This document shows, in pieces, positions 36,185-45,412 of a DNA stretch of 64,000 nt. The notes beneath the pieces were generated by a model. It had not been told where the DNA came from. It ran no database searches and saw only the letters and a list, made by a program, of their open reading frames with translations. The stretch comes from Chryseobacterium sp. (GTDB lineage: Bacteria; Bacteroidota; Bacteroidia; Flavobacteriales; Weeksellaceae), in assembly GCF_019236175.1 (NCBI RefSeq), contig NZ_JAFAJM010000015.1, positions 124,001 to 188,000 on the forward strand, given 5' to 3'. How positions within the stretch are numbered: the first letter of the stretch is position 1; the number at the start of each line of letters is the position of its first letter. A program made the position numbers and the translations under genes.

Positions 36185-36976
36185 TCAGATAAATAACCAG
36201 ATATTATTTTGCTCTGTATCTACATGATCAAAGAATTTTCCGGGGCTTATTTTCGTCAGTTCTTTAAAATTTTTATTAAGATGAGACTGATCATAAAAAA
36301 GATTTTCATAAGAAAGTGCTGTAAGGTTTATGGATTTTTTATTTGAAACCAATACTTTACGAAACCGTTGAATTTTTCTGAATTCGGAGGCCGGTTTAGC
36401 CAGATATCTTTGTGAAACTTTATTCAGATATTGTCTCGTTATCTTATTTTTAGCTGCAATTTCTTCAATACTAAGTTCAGTTTCAAAATCATCCAATATC
36501 AGATAAGCCAGACGTAAATCCCGTTGCCGGAATTTTGAAAGCCAGTAATTTTCAAGTATTTCAATCTGTATTTGTCTGTCTGATTCTTTCAGGGTGGCAT
36601 TTATAATGTCTTTATAATCTGAACGGAGAATTTCCTGTGGAAGGTCGTTGCTGGTTTCAGCATTAAAAAAATGATATATGCCTAATGGCTTAAAGTAGAC
36701 CGTAACTTCATCAACAGACTGGTGATAAAAGATTTCGGTCGGAACAGAGCATCTGAAAACAAAATCCATCATCATATTTTTAGATGGGGATCTTGATATT
36801 TCCACCCATCCTTTATCCTGAATAATAGATACATCCTTACATGCTGATATGATAAAGTAATTGTCCGGAAATGTACAATATCTGACCGGTTGATCATCAT
36901 CTTTTTCTACAAAATAATATCCTTCTATATATTCTTTAAGACGAGGATGTACCGGCTGATAAAAAGTAACTTTCAT
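36185..36976 (-). CDS. AraC-type transcriptional regulator
   Basis: A 263-residue regulator from the ATG at 36976 (MKVTFYQPVHPRLKEYIEGYYF). The longer frame to 37126 would overlap the nucleosidase-like gene by 92 bases and adds no recognisable sequence. The N-terminal half resembles the DUF6597 type of AraC sensor domain (PDNYFIISACKDVS). The C-terminal HTH pair is LSIEEIAAKNKITRQYLNKV and LTALSYENLFYDQSHLNKNF, ending in the AraC-like KISPGKFFD. The target is unknown. Confidence 0.85.
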   Translation of the reverse strand: MKVTFYQPVHPRLKEYIEGYYFVEKDDDQPVRYCTFPDNYFIISACKDVSIIQDKGWVEISRSPSKNMMMDFVFRCSVPTEIFYHQSVDEVTVYFKPLGIYHFFNAETSNDLPQEILRSDYKDIINATLKESDRQIQIEILENYWLSKFRQRDLRLAYLILDDFETELSIEEIAAKNKITRQYLNKVSQRYLAKPASEFRKIQRFRKVLVSNKKSINLTALSYENLFYDQSHLNKNFKELTKISPGKFFDHVDTEQNNIWLFI

Positions 36977-37034
36977 ACGATTGAAGAAACTGATGGTAAC
37001 AATTGAAAACAAAATCCTGAAATTGACTTCAGGA

Positions 37035-37622
37035 TTATATTGATGAAAATAATATTTTTTTAAATGCCTCAGAAGCCAGATGTACCTGTACACTCCAGTC
37101 ATCCGCTGCATCACTTCCCGCATCATCTGAAATGTATTTCAGACATAAAAACGGAATATTTTCTTTTTGAGCAATTAGAGCCAATGGATAAGCTTCCATA
37201 TCTACAATATTATAATCTGTTTCGGAATGATTCATTTCAAAACTATCCCCACTTCCACAGATTCCTTCCTGTAAGGCCTCCATTTTAAGACCATATTCCA
37301 ATACCGGGGGAACACCGGACAGCGGAGTTTCATATAATTTAAATCCAAGGCCCCTTACATCCATATCCCTTTGAATAAACTGGGTACAGCAAACCACTTC
37401 CCCCTTTTGAAATCCTTTACTTCCTGCTGAACCTAAATTCACGATCAGTTTAGGCTTTCTGGTATGAATTTCTTTGGTTAATTCGATGGCGGCATTGACC
37501 TTTCCGATGCCTGTAATTAATTTATTTTTGCCGTCAAACACTGTTCCTGCTTCAGAATCCAGAGCAAAAACAAAAAGAGTATCATCAATTGAATATTGAG
37601 TCTCGTTGTTAATTTTTATCAT
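37035..37622 (-). CDS. Nucleoside phosphorylase/nucleosidase-family protein
   Basis: A 195-residue member of the PNP/UDP phosphorylase superfamily. Seen: a central LIVNLGSAGSKG motif, the conserved VDMEAYPLA with the ribose-binding Glu, and the catalytic-Asp region LKYISDDAGSDAA. It is shorter than MtnN (about 230 residues) and lacks part of the N-terminal strand set. It is probably a 5'-methylthioadenosine/S-adenosylhomocysteine nucleosidase-like enzyme; the exact substrate is uncertain. Confidence 0.82.
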   Translation of the reverse strand: MIKINNETQYSIDDTLFVFALDSEAGTVFDGKNKLITGIGKVNAAIELTKEIHTRKPKLIVNLGSAGSKGFQKGEVVCCTQFIQRDMDVRGLGFKLYETPLSGVPPVLEYGLKMEALQEGICGSGDSFEMNHSETDYNIVDMEAYPLALIAQKENIPFLCLKYISDDAGSDAADDWSVQVHLASEAFKKILFSSI

Positions 37623-37655
37623 TGAGAAATTAGATTTATACAGTCTATCACTGCC

Positions 37656-38044
37656 TTACAAAGATACGACAGGTTTCGCTTTTTTTGCATTAAGAATTAT
37701 AAATATCAGATAACAGACGAAAAAAATAAACAAAGGAATCTCGAATGCAGGATAATTAAACTGCTCTATCGGTATCTTTATCATCCTTCCGGCAACGGGT
37801 AAAAGCATCATGATAAAGCTCAGAATGGTAACGTAGAATTTGTTTTTCCATGGTGTTAAATGCAGGGAAACTCCTAAAATACCTGATACGGCAGAAAGCT
37901 GATCAGAATTATCAAAATCAAAAGCTGTAACTAAAAGCCAGATCATTAAGGGTACCCTATGATCTGCCCCATTAAAATAATAAGCAGATAAGAAATAACG
38001 GCCGCATTACGAAAAATATTCGTTTTTACTTTTAGTAGTTCCAT
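37656..38044 (-). pseudogene. Small membrane protein gene, apparently frameshifted
   Basis: An ATG at 38044 opens a 32-codon frame (MELLKVKTNIFRNAAVISYL) that ends at TAA (37948-37946). A second frame starts at the overlapping ATG at 37946 and runs 96 codons to 37656 (MIWLLVTAFDFDNSDQLSAV). Joining them by one extra base gives a single protein of about 128 residues with four membrane helices and a continuous first helix across the junction. A true overlapping pair is possible but less likely. No domain is recognised. Confidence 0.5.
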
Positions 38045-38183
38045 GAGCCCTTTAATTCTGATGCACTAATATCCGTTTTTTAATTTTATTTTACCACCTC
38101 CCTGAAGTTTATTTAATATCATGTATTTCAAAGATACTTTTATTCCTGCGAATATTATCAGTCTGTCCTTTTTACATAAAAAA

Positions 38184-38213
38184 ACCAAAGCAAATAAAAC
38201 TGCTTTGGTCTTT
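38184..38213. terminator. Terminator after the DsbA-like gene
   Basis: ACCAAAGCA (38184-38192) pairs with TGCTTTGGT (38201-38209). On the minus strand a run of T follows the stem, right after the stop codon at 38222. Confidence 0.7.
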
Positions 38214-38221
38214 TTGATATC

Positions 38222-38923
38222 TTAAATGCTGCAACCGTCAGCATCGCACGAAGCGCCACTATTGCCGGAGAGATCTTTAAAAGGGCTCACCGTTTCTTTA
38301 TAAGTTTGCTGAAGAGCATCTTCAAATACATTGACCGGCTGAGCTCCTGAAACAGCATATTTCCCGTTTAGAACAAAGAAAGGGACTCCTGAAATACCAT
38401 TATTTCTGGCCTCCTGAATATCCTGATTAACTTCGTAATCCAGCTCGTCAGAAGTTACCGCCTGTCTCGCCTCTTCTTGATCAATCCCGAGATTTTCAGC
38501 AAGAGAAACTAAAACTTCAGTATCCCCTACATTTTTTCCGTCAATAAAATGAGCAATAAACAAAGCTTCTTCCATTTCATTCGACAGGTTATGCTTTTTA
38601 GCCAGATGAAGCAATTTATGTGCACTGAAAGTATTGGTGATCAGTGTTTTTCCGAAATCAAAATCAATTCCTGCTCCTTTTCCCATTTGGGTAACCTGAC
38701 CCAGCATTTGTGTTGCCTGAGCTTCAGGGAATCCTTTTTTTTCTCTGAAATACTGAATCGTATCCTGAGTCTCTTTAGGATCTAAACTCGGATCCAGCTG
38801 AAAACTCTTCCATTCCACTTCCACTTCATCTTTAAATGGTAATTTACTTAAAGCCTGCTCAAAATTATTTTTTCCGATATAACAAAATGGACACATAACG
38901 TCCGACCATATTTCTATTTTCAT
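38222..38923 (-). CDS. DsbA-family oxidoreductase (FrnE-like)
   Basis: A 233-residue thioredoxin-fold protein with an inserted helical domain. The redox motif CPFC is at residues 11-14 (WSDVMCPFCYIG) and the cis-Pro loop is SGVPFFVLNGKYAVSGAQ. There is no signal peptide, so it acts in the cytoplasm like FrnE/YwbO proteins linked to oxidative or disulfide stress. It ends in Cys-rich ASCDADGCSI, an added feature of many flavobacterial members. It is monocistronic. Confidence 0.9.
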   Translation of the reverse strand: MKIEIWSDVMCPFCYIGKNNFEQALSKLPFKDEVEVEWKSFQLDPSLDPKETQDTIQYFREKKGFPEAQATQMLGQVTQMGKGAGIDFDFGKTLITNTFSAHKLLHLAKKHNLSNEMEEALFIAHFIDGKNVGDTEVLVSLAENLGIDQEEARQAVTSDELDYEVNQDIQEARNNGISGVPFFVLNGKYAVSGAQPVNVFEDALQQTYKETVSPFKDLSGNSGASCDADGCSI

Positions 38924-38993
38924 TGTATTTGATTTATAAATTTTTATACCGCAAAGATACGCAATTATTTTAATGTAATAAAATTTGTTACAT

Positions 38994-40159
38994 TTAATTC
39001 TGACAGCTTAACAAATCCTGATTTCTTTTTTCAAACCTGGCTCGTAAAAAGATCATCAGAAATGCAAGAAGTCCGAATGCAAAGCCAATCCAGGGCGTAT
39101 ATTCCACTCCTTTGGAAACAATAACCCAACCTCCTATGGTTGTTCCAAGACTGACTCCCAGATTTCCGAATGACGTAGCCAGACTGTTTGCAAATTCCAA
39201 AGAATCGGGAGCCGCAGAGATCATATAAGTGGAAGCATTCAGAAAACTTGGAGAATAAAGGAACCCCCACAAACCTATTACCACAAAAGTAATCCACAGA
39301 TTATTCTCGGAAAAATATAAAAAGATGGGAATCAGAACCGTTCCTGAAAGAAAAAAAGAGATCGTTCCTGTTATACTTTTGCTGAGCATTTTCCCGGCGA
39401 TCCAGTTGGCCAGAATGCCTATGATTCCAAATAAAAGCAACATATAACTGATCATGGCCGTATTCATCCCTCTGGCTTTGTTCAGATAATCGGCAAAATA
39501 GCTGTAGGTAGAAAACCAGGCCGTAATCATAAACAGATTAGCCAGAATACTTACAATAAACGCAGGTTTCTTTAAAATCATCACCTGACTTCCATACGAT
39601 TTTTTTCTTTTACCGGTATAGGCGGAAGAAAAAAGTAGATGAAGAATAATGCGATCAAACTTACTGCAGCCTGTACTGTAAATGAATATTCCCAGGAATA
39701 AAGCCCCGAAATCCATGTTGCAAAAGGTACTGTGGTCACCATGGCTATTGCTACTCCATTGAAGACAATGCTCATCAGCTCATTTTTGTTCTTTTCATCA
39801 GCACGGGATATGGCAACTGACAATGCTGTTGCAATATATACAGGCTGCAAAAAAGCAGGAAGAACCCTCACCACCATCATCAGCCAGAATGGTGGAGAAA
39901 GTGATGAAACAATCCCGGTTATTAAAAACATAAAAATGGCTGCCATCATTATTTTTTTCCGGTCGATCCCTGAAGTGATCAGAGTCATAAAAGGTCCTGT
40001 AAGTGCAATAACCAAAGCAAATGCACTCAATAAATATCCGGCTTTATCAATGCTGATCTTATAATATTCGGCAACCTGCGGAAGAATTCCGATGATACCA
40101 AACTCGGTAGTGATGACTGCAATAAATCCGAGGCATCCTATATAAGCATATTTTTTCAT
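38994..40159 (-). pseudogene. MFS transporter gene broken by a frameshift in an A7 tract
   Basis: Two overlapping frames encode the halves of one 12-helix MFS transporter of about 388 residues. Frame one (40159-39581) starts MKKYAYIGCLGFIAVITTEF and ends after six helices. Frame two continues from about 39610 (KKSYGSQVMILKKPAFIVSI) to 38994. The shift falls in a run of seven A on the minus strand (39606-39600); eight would restore VKEKKSYGSQV. It may be a sequencing error, real decay or slippage-based switching. It overlaps the hydrolase stop by 4 bases, and the family resembles AraJ/YdhP-type sugar or drug exporters. Confidence 0.8.
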
Positions 40160-41097
40160 AACTGGCTTTCCATGCTGACCTCAAAATGTTTATGAGCAAA
40201 AGATGCCATTTGATCAATGGCCTGCTGCACTTCATCCAGAATTCCTCCCATATGCATAAACCCATGCACCATATCATGATAAAAATTTGTACTGACAGAT
40301 ACTCCTGCATTTTTCATATTTTCAGATAATTGTTTGCCGTCATCCAATAACGGGTCGTGTTCTGCTAACAGAATCAGGGTAGGCGGAGTATCTTTAAAAT
40401 CCTGTATTAAAGCCGGAACAGCCAGGGAATTATTCTTTTCTTCTTCCGGAAGATACCACTTCCATGCCTCTACTCCTCCCGGTTTGTTAAGCACGGGGCC
40501 ATTTTCATAAGTTTCCCAGGTTTTTGATTCAAGATGATTATTTGCTGCAGGGTAAATCAATGCCTGAAATTTCAGCTTCCTGCCTAATTGTATTGAAACA
40601 GCCGTAGCCAATGCAGCACCTGCACTGTCTCCGATAATTCCGATGCGTGATCCGGCAATTCCCAATGATTCAGCATGATCAATGATCCAGTCTGTTACAT
40701 GAATACAATCATTCAGCCCTGCAGGAAAAGGATGTTCAGGTGCAAGACGGTAATCCACAAAAATAATCACCGATTCTGTTGCATTGGCCAGCTTACGCAC
40801 TACCGCATCATGAGTTTCAAAACCTCCGGCAATAAACCATCCTCCGTGAATATAGATAATGGCTGAGGAGTTTCCCCCTGTAATTCCTTTTGGGCGGTAA
40901 ATCCGGACAGGGATCTGATGATCTCCTGCTGCGATATTCAATTCCTCGATCATTCTCACCGGTTCTTTTTTACCGCTCAGCTGAAGTGACATTGCTTCAA
41001 GATATTTACGGGTATCGTCCAGGGAATTCTGAGCATTAAATGATTGTATTTTTTCTAAATGATGTAAAATCTGATTAATTTTTGGTGTAAACTGCAT
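40156..41097 (-). CDS. Alpha/beta hydrolase (hormone-sensitive-lipase-like esterase)
   Basis: A 313-residue cytoplasmic esterase. The HSL signature IIYIHGGWFIAGG lies at about 81-93, the nucleophile Ser in GDSAGAALA at about 158-166, and the acid and base in LAEHDPLLDDG and DMVHGFMHMGG. It overlaps the frameshifted MFS gene by 4 bases and is divergent from an HxlR regulator. The unit looks like an inducible esterase-exporter pair. The natural substrate is unknown. Confidence 0.9.
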   Translation of the reverse strand: MQFTPKINQILHHLEKIQSFNAQNSLDDTRKYLEAMSLQLSGKKEPVRMIEELNIAAGDHQIPVRIYRPKGITGGNSSAIIYIHGGWFIAGGFETHDAVVRKLANATESVIIFVDYRLAPEHPFPAGLNDCIHVTDWIIDHAESLGIAGSRIGIIGDSAGAALATAVSIQLGRKLKFQALIYPAANNHLESKTWETYENGPVLNKPGGVEAWKWYLPEEEKNNSLAVPALIQDFKDTPPTLILLAEHDPLLDDGKQLSENMKNAGVSVSTNFYHDMVHGFMHMGGILDEVQQAIDQMASFAHKHFEVSMESQL

Positions 41098-41204
41098 TTG
41101 TTAAAGTTTAAATTGATATTCTTTTTGCAATGAACATTAGCGCTATTGTTCTTTTCTGCTGCATTATTATATGCTTCTTTGCAGCAAAATTAAATATCAA
41201 ACCT

Positions 41205-41241
41205 TACATTTGCATAGTATACCGTTAAATGTATGGTACTA
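41205..41241 (+). promoter_or_regulatory. HxlR-gene promoter region with inverted repeat
   Basis: TACATTTG (41205-41212) is a good -7 box. Just after it, TAGTA (41215-41219) and TACTA (41237-41241) form an inverted repeat around a 17-base spacer, the type of site HxlR dimers use. The operator assignment is tentative. Confidence 0.35.
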
Positions 41242-41256
41242 ACAAATTTGTAAGTA

Positions 41257-41634
41257 ATGGGAAGAATAAAAGAAAACTCAACGAATAATATCAACAGACA
41301 ATATATCCATGAATGTGATTTAACCTATGCGGTCTGTAAAATCGGAGGCCGCTGGAAGCTTCTGATTTTAGATAAATTAAAAGATGGGAAGTTACGTTTC
41401 AGCGAGCTCAAAAAATCCATTTCAGGAATCACCGAAAGGATGCTTACGCTTCAGTTGAGAGAACTTGAAAAAGAAGGATTACTGAAAAGAACAGTGCATG
41501 CTCAGGTTCCACCAAGGGTAGATTATGAGCTTACGGAAATCGCCAGAGAATTAATTCCTATCTGGAAAGTACTGAGTGAATGGGGCGGAAAGCACAGAGA
41601 TTTAATCCAGAAACAGGAAGTATCTGAAGACTAA
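41257..41634 (+). CDS. HxlR-family transcriptional regulator
   Basis: A 125-residue winged-helix protein. YAVCKIGGRWKLLILDKLKD holds the conserved Cys and the GxWxxxIL helix. LRFSELKKSISGITERMLTL is the recognition region, and a C-terminal YELTEIARELIPIWKVLSEWG follows. It is divergent from the hydrolase/MFS pair, its probable target, and convergent with the MFS gene at 41653. Confidence 0.92.
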   Translation: MGRIKENSTNNINRQYIHECDLTYAVCKIGGRWKLLILDKLKDGKLRFSELKKSISGITERMLTLQLRELEKEGLLKRTVHAQVPPRVDYELTEIARELIPIWKVLSEWGGKHRDLIQKQEVSED

Positions 41635-41652
41635 TATTGATATGAAACCGGA

Positions 41653-42840
41653 TTAAGCTTTATGATTCACTTTTCCGCAGAACAGAATATGAGCAATCAG
41701 AGCGAATACTCCAAATGCGGTGCCTACAAAGCAAACGCCTTCCCACTGTGCTTTCTGCCATGCTACAGAAGCCAGCCATGTTCCTAATGATCCGCCGATG
41801 AAATAGGAAACCATATAGACTGTATTCAATCGGTTAACCGCATTGGATTTTATCAGGAAATAATTGGTTTGATTCATGATATGGCTGGACTGTACACCAA
41901 GGTCAACAAGAATTACCCCTACAATAAGCCCCCAGTAAGTCTCTCCGCCAAAATAAGTGAACCCCCAGCTTCCAATCACGATCAGTAAAGAATACAATAT
42001 GATTCTGTTAATATCTAAATATTTTTGCAGTTTTCCCACCTTTGCCGCAGCTAAGGCTCCCACAGCTCCTGCCAGTCCAAAACTTCCCACTACAGATGAT
42101 CCGGCATTGAACGGAGGTTTTTCCATATGAAAAACCAATGTTGTAAATAAGGCACACATTGATCCGAAAGCCATTGCACCCCGGAACGAAGCCAGCTGAA
42201 GAATAGGCTGCGTTCTTGCAAGATGTGCTACAGACTGCATAAGTTCTTTGTAAGTTCCTTTAAAATTCGGGTGCAGCTCCGGTAACATTTTATATACGGC
42301 AAGCCAGACTAAAACCATCAGCCCTGCCGCAATTCCAAACATCGCTCTCCAGCCCCAGACTTCTCCTACAATTCCACCTACAAAACGCGAAAGAAGAATT
42401 CCCAGTAACAAACCAGACATCACAAGCCCGATATTGGCAGACTTTTCTTTATCTGATGAAAGTTCTGCCGCAATAGGAACAAATAACTGAGGTATAACAG
42501 AGGTAGCCCCAATCAGTAAACTGGCAGCATACAACATCCATAACTGATTGGCAAAAGTCATCCACAGCAATGAACCGAAAACGAGAAACAAATCGATTAA
42601 AATTAGTTTTTTACGGAAAAATTTATCACCCAAAGGTACAATCAATAAAAGCCCCATTGCATACCCAATCTGAGTGAGTACAGAAATTCTGCTTGCTGCA
42701 GTTTCTGAAACGTTAAGATCTTCGGAAATAAGAGCCAATAAAGGCTGATTATAATAGTTGTTGGCGACTACAAGTCCCGAAATAATAGCCATCAGCCAGA
42801 TAACAGCCCGGGAAATCCCGTTGGAAGAATGCTCCTGCAT
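41653..42840 (-). CDS. MFS transporter
   Basis: A 395-residue protein with 12 membrane helices. The N-terminal SGLVVANNYYNQPLLALISEDL is characteristic of a large MFS_1 clade of unknown-substrate exporters. The loop between helices 2 and 3 is GDKFFRKKLILID. It is monocistronic, with a candidate -7 box TACCTTTG on the minus strand at 42930-42923. A drug or metabolite exporter is likely; nothing in the context fixes the substrate. Confidence 0.9.
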   Translation of the reverse strand: MQEHSSNGISRAVIWLMAIISGLVVANNYYNQPLLALISEDLNVSETAASRISVLTQIGYAMGLLLIVPLGDKFFRKKLILIDLFLVFGSLLWMTFANQLWMLYAASLLIGATSVIPQLFVPIAAELSSDKEKSANIGLVMSGLLLGILLSRFVGGIVGEVWGWRAMFGIAAGLMVLVWLAVYKMLPELHPNFKGTYKELMQSVAHLARTQPILQLASFRGAMAFGSMCALFTTLVFHMEKPPFNAGSSVVGSFGLAGAVGALAAAKVGKLQKYLDINRIILYSLLIVIGSWGFTYFGGETYWGLIVGVILVDLGVQSSHIMNQTNYFLIKSNAVNRLNTVYMVSYFIGGSLGTWLASVAWQKAQWEGVCFVGTAFGVFALIAHILFCGKVNHKA

Positions 42841-43132
42841 AGTACGTATACAATTTTGGTGAATAAAAATCGGACCGGCAATTGATATTTTCAGTCATTT
42901 TTCCGCTCTGAATTTAAGATTTCAAAGGTAGGCATTTTCATAAAAAAGAAGTAAGATACAGGATTTCTTTTTTTACAGATCATGAATTCCTTCAATTGAT
43001 TTTAATCGATCACACTGATTCCCCGCCAATTGAAAATTTTGCTTAAATATCAGCATGCCTGATTGTTTTTATTGATGATATATATCGATGAAAAACCTTT
43101 TAGATCTTAGAAATATTGAAGAAATTTGCAGC

Positions 43133-43864
43133 ATGAAAATTATTCCACTCAAAGAAGGCAATTTCTCAGCGAGCAAGACGAAAGATTTTAGTCTTTTAAC
43201 AGAAGAGAACTGGAATACCGCAGCGGGGATTAAAATGTCTGTACAGCCTTTCCTTATTGTTACACAAAACGACTATATCCTTCTGGATGCAGGCATTGGC
43301 TGGAAAAATGATAATGCCGATTCTGTTGTTTCCGAAATTCTTGCTAAAGAAAATATACATCCGGATCAGGTGACGAAATTATTACTTTCTCATCTTCACA
43401 AAGACCATATCGAAGGAGCAGTCAGGCAAACGGAAGAAGGTTATGAAGCTGTTTTTCCTAATGCAGTCATCTATATTCAGAAAAGAGAACTTGATTTTGC
43501 AATGGAAAATAAAGGAAATCCTTCTTTTGATTTTGAAGTGCTGGAGCAGCTGATTCAACTTCCGAATATCGTTTGGATGAATGAGGATAAAGGCCAGATT
43601 ACCGATGAGATTTCTTATGAAGTGGTAGGCGGACATACACCTTATATGCAGGTTTTCTGGATCAGAGAACATGAAGAAACCGTTTTCTACGGAGCTGATG
43701 ATCTTCCTCAGGCTTCTTATTTACAATATCATCTCGCCTACAAAAGTGATTTTGATGGAAGAAAAGCCATGGAACTGAGATTAAAGTGGGAAAAAGAAGC
43801 GAGAGAAAACCACTGGAAAATATTATTGTATCACGATTTGCAAAAAAATATCATTGAAGTTTAG
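43133..43864 (+). CDS. MBL-fold metallo-hydrolase
   Basis: A 243-residue metallo-beta-lactamase-fold protein starting MKIIPLKEGNFSASKTKDF. An upstream in-frame ATG at 43088 would add 15 residues of no obvious homology. The metal motif is SHLHKDHIEG, with downstream ligands in VVGGHTPYMQ and FYGADDLPQ, where the usual second-metal Asp is present. It resembles the lactonase/arylsulfatase-like group. It is monocistronic. Confidence 0.87.
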   Translation: MKIIPLKEGNFSASKTKDFSLLTEENWNTAAGIKMSVQPFLIVTQNDYILLDAGIGWKNDNADSVVSEILAKENIHPDQVTKLLLSHLHKDHIEGAVRQTEEGYEAVFPNAVIYIQKRELDFAMENKGNPSFDFEVLEQLIQLPNIVWMNEDKGQITDEISYEVVGGHTPYMQVFWIREHEETVFYGADDLPQASYLQYHLAYKSDFDGRKAMELRLKWEKEARENHWKILLYHDLQKNIIEV

Positions 43865-43871
43865 ATCAAAA

Positions 43872-43899
43872 AAATGGTTTAAAATTCATTAAACCATTT
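43872..43899. terminator. Terminator between convergent genes
   Basis: AAATGGTTTAA (43872-43882) pairs with TTAAACCATTT (43889-43899). On the minus strand the T run after the stem is long; the stem overlaps the last codons of the HTH gene. Confidence 0.55.
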
Positions 43900-44220
43900 A
43901 TAGATATCAAATTCAGAAGGAATATTGAGCTTCTTTCTGATCCGGTTTTTCCGGTTTTGTATTGCTTTTGGCGTGACAAAGATGCAGGTTGCAATTTCTT
44001 TTGTAGTCATATTCAGTTTAAGATAAATACAAAAGATCAATTCAGAATTCTTAAGGCCGGGCTGTATAGCTGATAACTTGTCGAAAAAATCAGGATACAC
44101 CAATCTGAATTTACTTAGCAAACGAGGTGAATTTGCTTTGGCTAGTGCCATAATTTCATCTTGCACAAGAATCTTCTGATTCAAATCCTCTACGTTGGAT
44201 TCAGGTTTTCTATTTTTCAT
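43879..44220 (-). CDS. Small LuxR-type helix-turn-helix protein
   Basis: A 113-residue protein. A helical N-terminus precedes a LuxR/GerE-type HTH (NSELIFCIYLKLNMTTKEIA, then VTPKAIQNRKNRIRKKLNIP). The arrangement matches the C-terminal part of larger TPR-LuxR regulators common in Chryseobacterium, here as a free-standing short form. Its leader contains the inverted repeat CTGATGCA...TGCATCAG (44247-44272). The targets are unknown. Confidence 0.8.
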   Translation of the reverse strand: MKNRKPESNVEDLNQKILVQDEIMALAKANSPRLLSKFRLVYPDFFDKLSAIQPGLKNSELIFCIYLKLNMTTKEIATCIFVTPKAIQNRKNRIRKKLNIPSEFDIYKWFNEF

Positions 44221-44793
44221 AATTACGTTCTCATCTCTACTAATTTCTGATGCAACATCTTTTGTGCATCAGTACAAACTCTTTTTCTCTTATCAATCAG
44301 TTATTGATAATTTAACACAGATAATAGAATAATTTTTATGTATTTAAAATTAAATTGCATTTTTTGGATAATATTCAATAAATCGCAGATTTTATTTTAC
44401 GTTTATTGAACAATTATGTTAAAAAATTCAGATGTAAATATTATTCACTTTTTATCTGGAACAAAGAAAGAAAAAATGATTAAAATTCTATTAAAAGTGT
44501 ATACCACATAGGTACCACGTTATGTTTTTCAGTAAAATATCATAGTCCCTTTTATTAACTGCTTTTTTATGGTTTGTTTTTCTGTTTTTGATGGAGTATA
44601 AATGTAGCTGGTAATATCAGTAAGTTTTTATGATCCTGATCAATACTTCTGCATTTATAATAAAGGAGATTCCCGGCAGAAAACTTTGTTTTTGTGGTAT
44701 CTGAATGGTATGCAATTTCATGGTTAATGTGTAAAATCACCGTTTCTTTATTTTTTTTAAAAAACACCTATTTTAAAAATATGCCGGTCGCAT
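44221..44793. other. Intergenic region with an orphan FNR-like box
   Basis: These 573 AT-rich bases contain no supported gene. Seen: a hairpin at 44247-44272 in the leader of the HTH gene, and the FNR-like palindrome ATGATCCTGATCAA at 44630-44643. A 66-codon minus-strand frame at 44567-44767 looks like chance. Confidence 0.5.
44630..44643. promoter_or_regulatory. Orphan FNR/Crp-like operator
   Basis: ATGATCCTGATCAA is nearly the FNR-type palindrome TTGAT-N4-ATCAA and shares 13 consecutive bases with the box at 53411-53424. No intact gene starts within 250 bases on either strand; the nearest is the decayed Crp/Fnr gene 150 bases to the right. Confidence 0.45.
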
Positions 44794-45381
44794 TATGATT
44801 CCAGAAAATTTATTAATATTATTTGGAGCGGAAAACCAGAGAGTACTCTACAGGAGATGTTGTTTTCCATGAAGAAGAATTTCCGATTATCAGATTAAGG
44901 AAGGAAAAGTTAAACTCAATAACTATACAGAAGACGGTAAGGAATTTATCCAGAATATATTTTCAGACGGGCATAGTTTTGGAGAATCCCTTTTGTTTGT
45001 AGACCGCCCCTATCCTATGAATGCAGTGGTTATGGAGAAATCTGTTGTTTTTAAGATGCCGAGGGAAATTTTTTTGAATTTAATAAAAACTAATCCTGAT
45101 ATTTCACTGAATATTTACCAGTGTCTGGCGGAAAGAATGTATTATAAATATATCATGTTTTATAATCTTCTTTTCAGAATCCTGTTTCCAAGCTAAAACT
45201 ACTGATGGATTATTTAAAAAGCTATCATGAAGACAAAAGCCCTTATTCGTTTCAGATCCCTCTTACCAGACAGCAGCCGGCATCACTTACCGGATTATGT
45301 GTTGAGACCGTGATACGGACCATCAAACAAATGGAAAAAAATGAAATTGTAAAGATTGAAAAAAGAAAGATCTATTATTAA
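44794..45381 (+). pseudogene. Decayed Crp/Fnr-family regulator gene
   Basis: Fragments of one Crp/Fnr protein follow in order but in different frames. IPENLLILFGAENQRV comes first, then GDVVFHEEEFP, then EGKVKLNNYTEDGKEFIQNI through MNAVVMEKSVVFKMP to about 45190, and finally NPVSKLKLLMDYLKSYHEDK with the HTH (LTGLCVETVIRTIKQMEKNE) ending at 45381. At least three frameshifts or small deletions separate them. The residues between breaks are still well conserved, which suggests recent decay or poor sequence. Confidence 0.8.
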
Positions 45382-45412
45382 AAAGCCGGATAGATAAATT
45401 CCGGCCTTTTAC
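45381..45412. terminator. Hairpin between the Crp remnant and the helicase gene
   Basis: AAAAGCCGGA (45381-45390) pairs with TCCGGCCTTTT (45400-45410) with one bulged C. A/T runs on both sides make it a bidirectional terminator for convergent units. Confidence 0.6.

Noticed and set aside
36977..37126. N-terminal extension of the AraC-type regulator
   Set aside because: It would overlap the nucleosidase-like gene by 92 bases and has no AraC-like sequence; the ATG at 36976 is better.
44567..44767. 66-codon minus-strand frame
   Set aside because: It is low-complexity and Lys/Thr-rich, has no family resemblance or promoter, and contains the FNR-like box; it looks like chance in AT-rich intergenic DNA.
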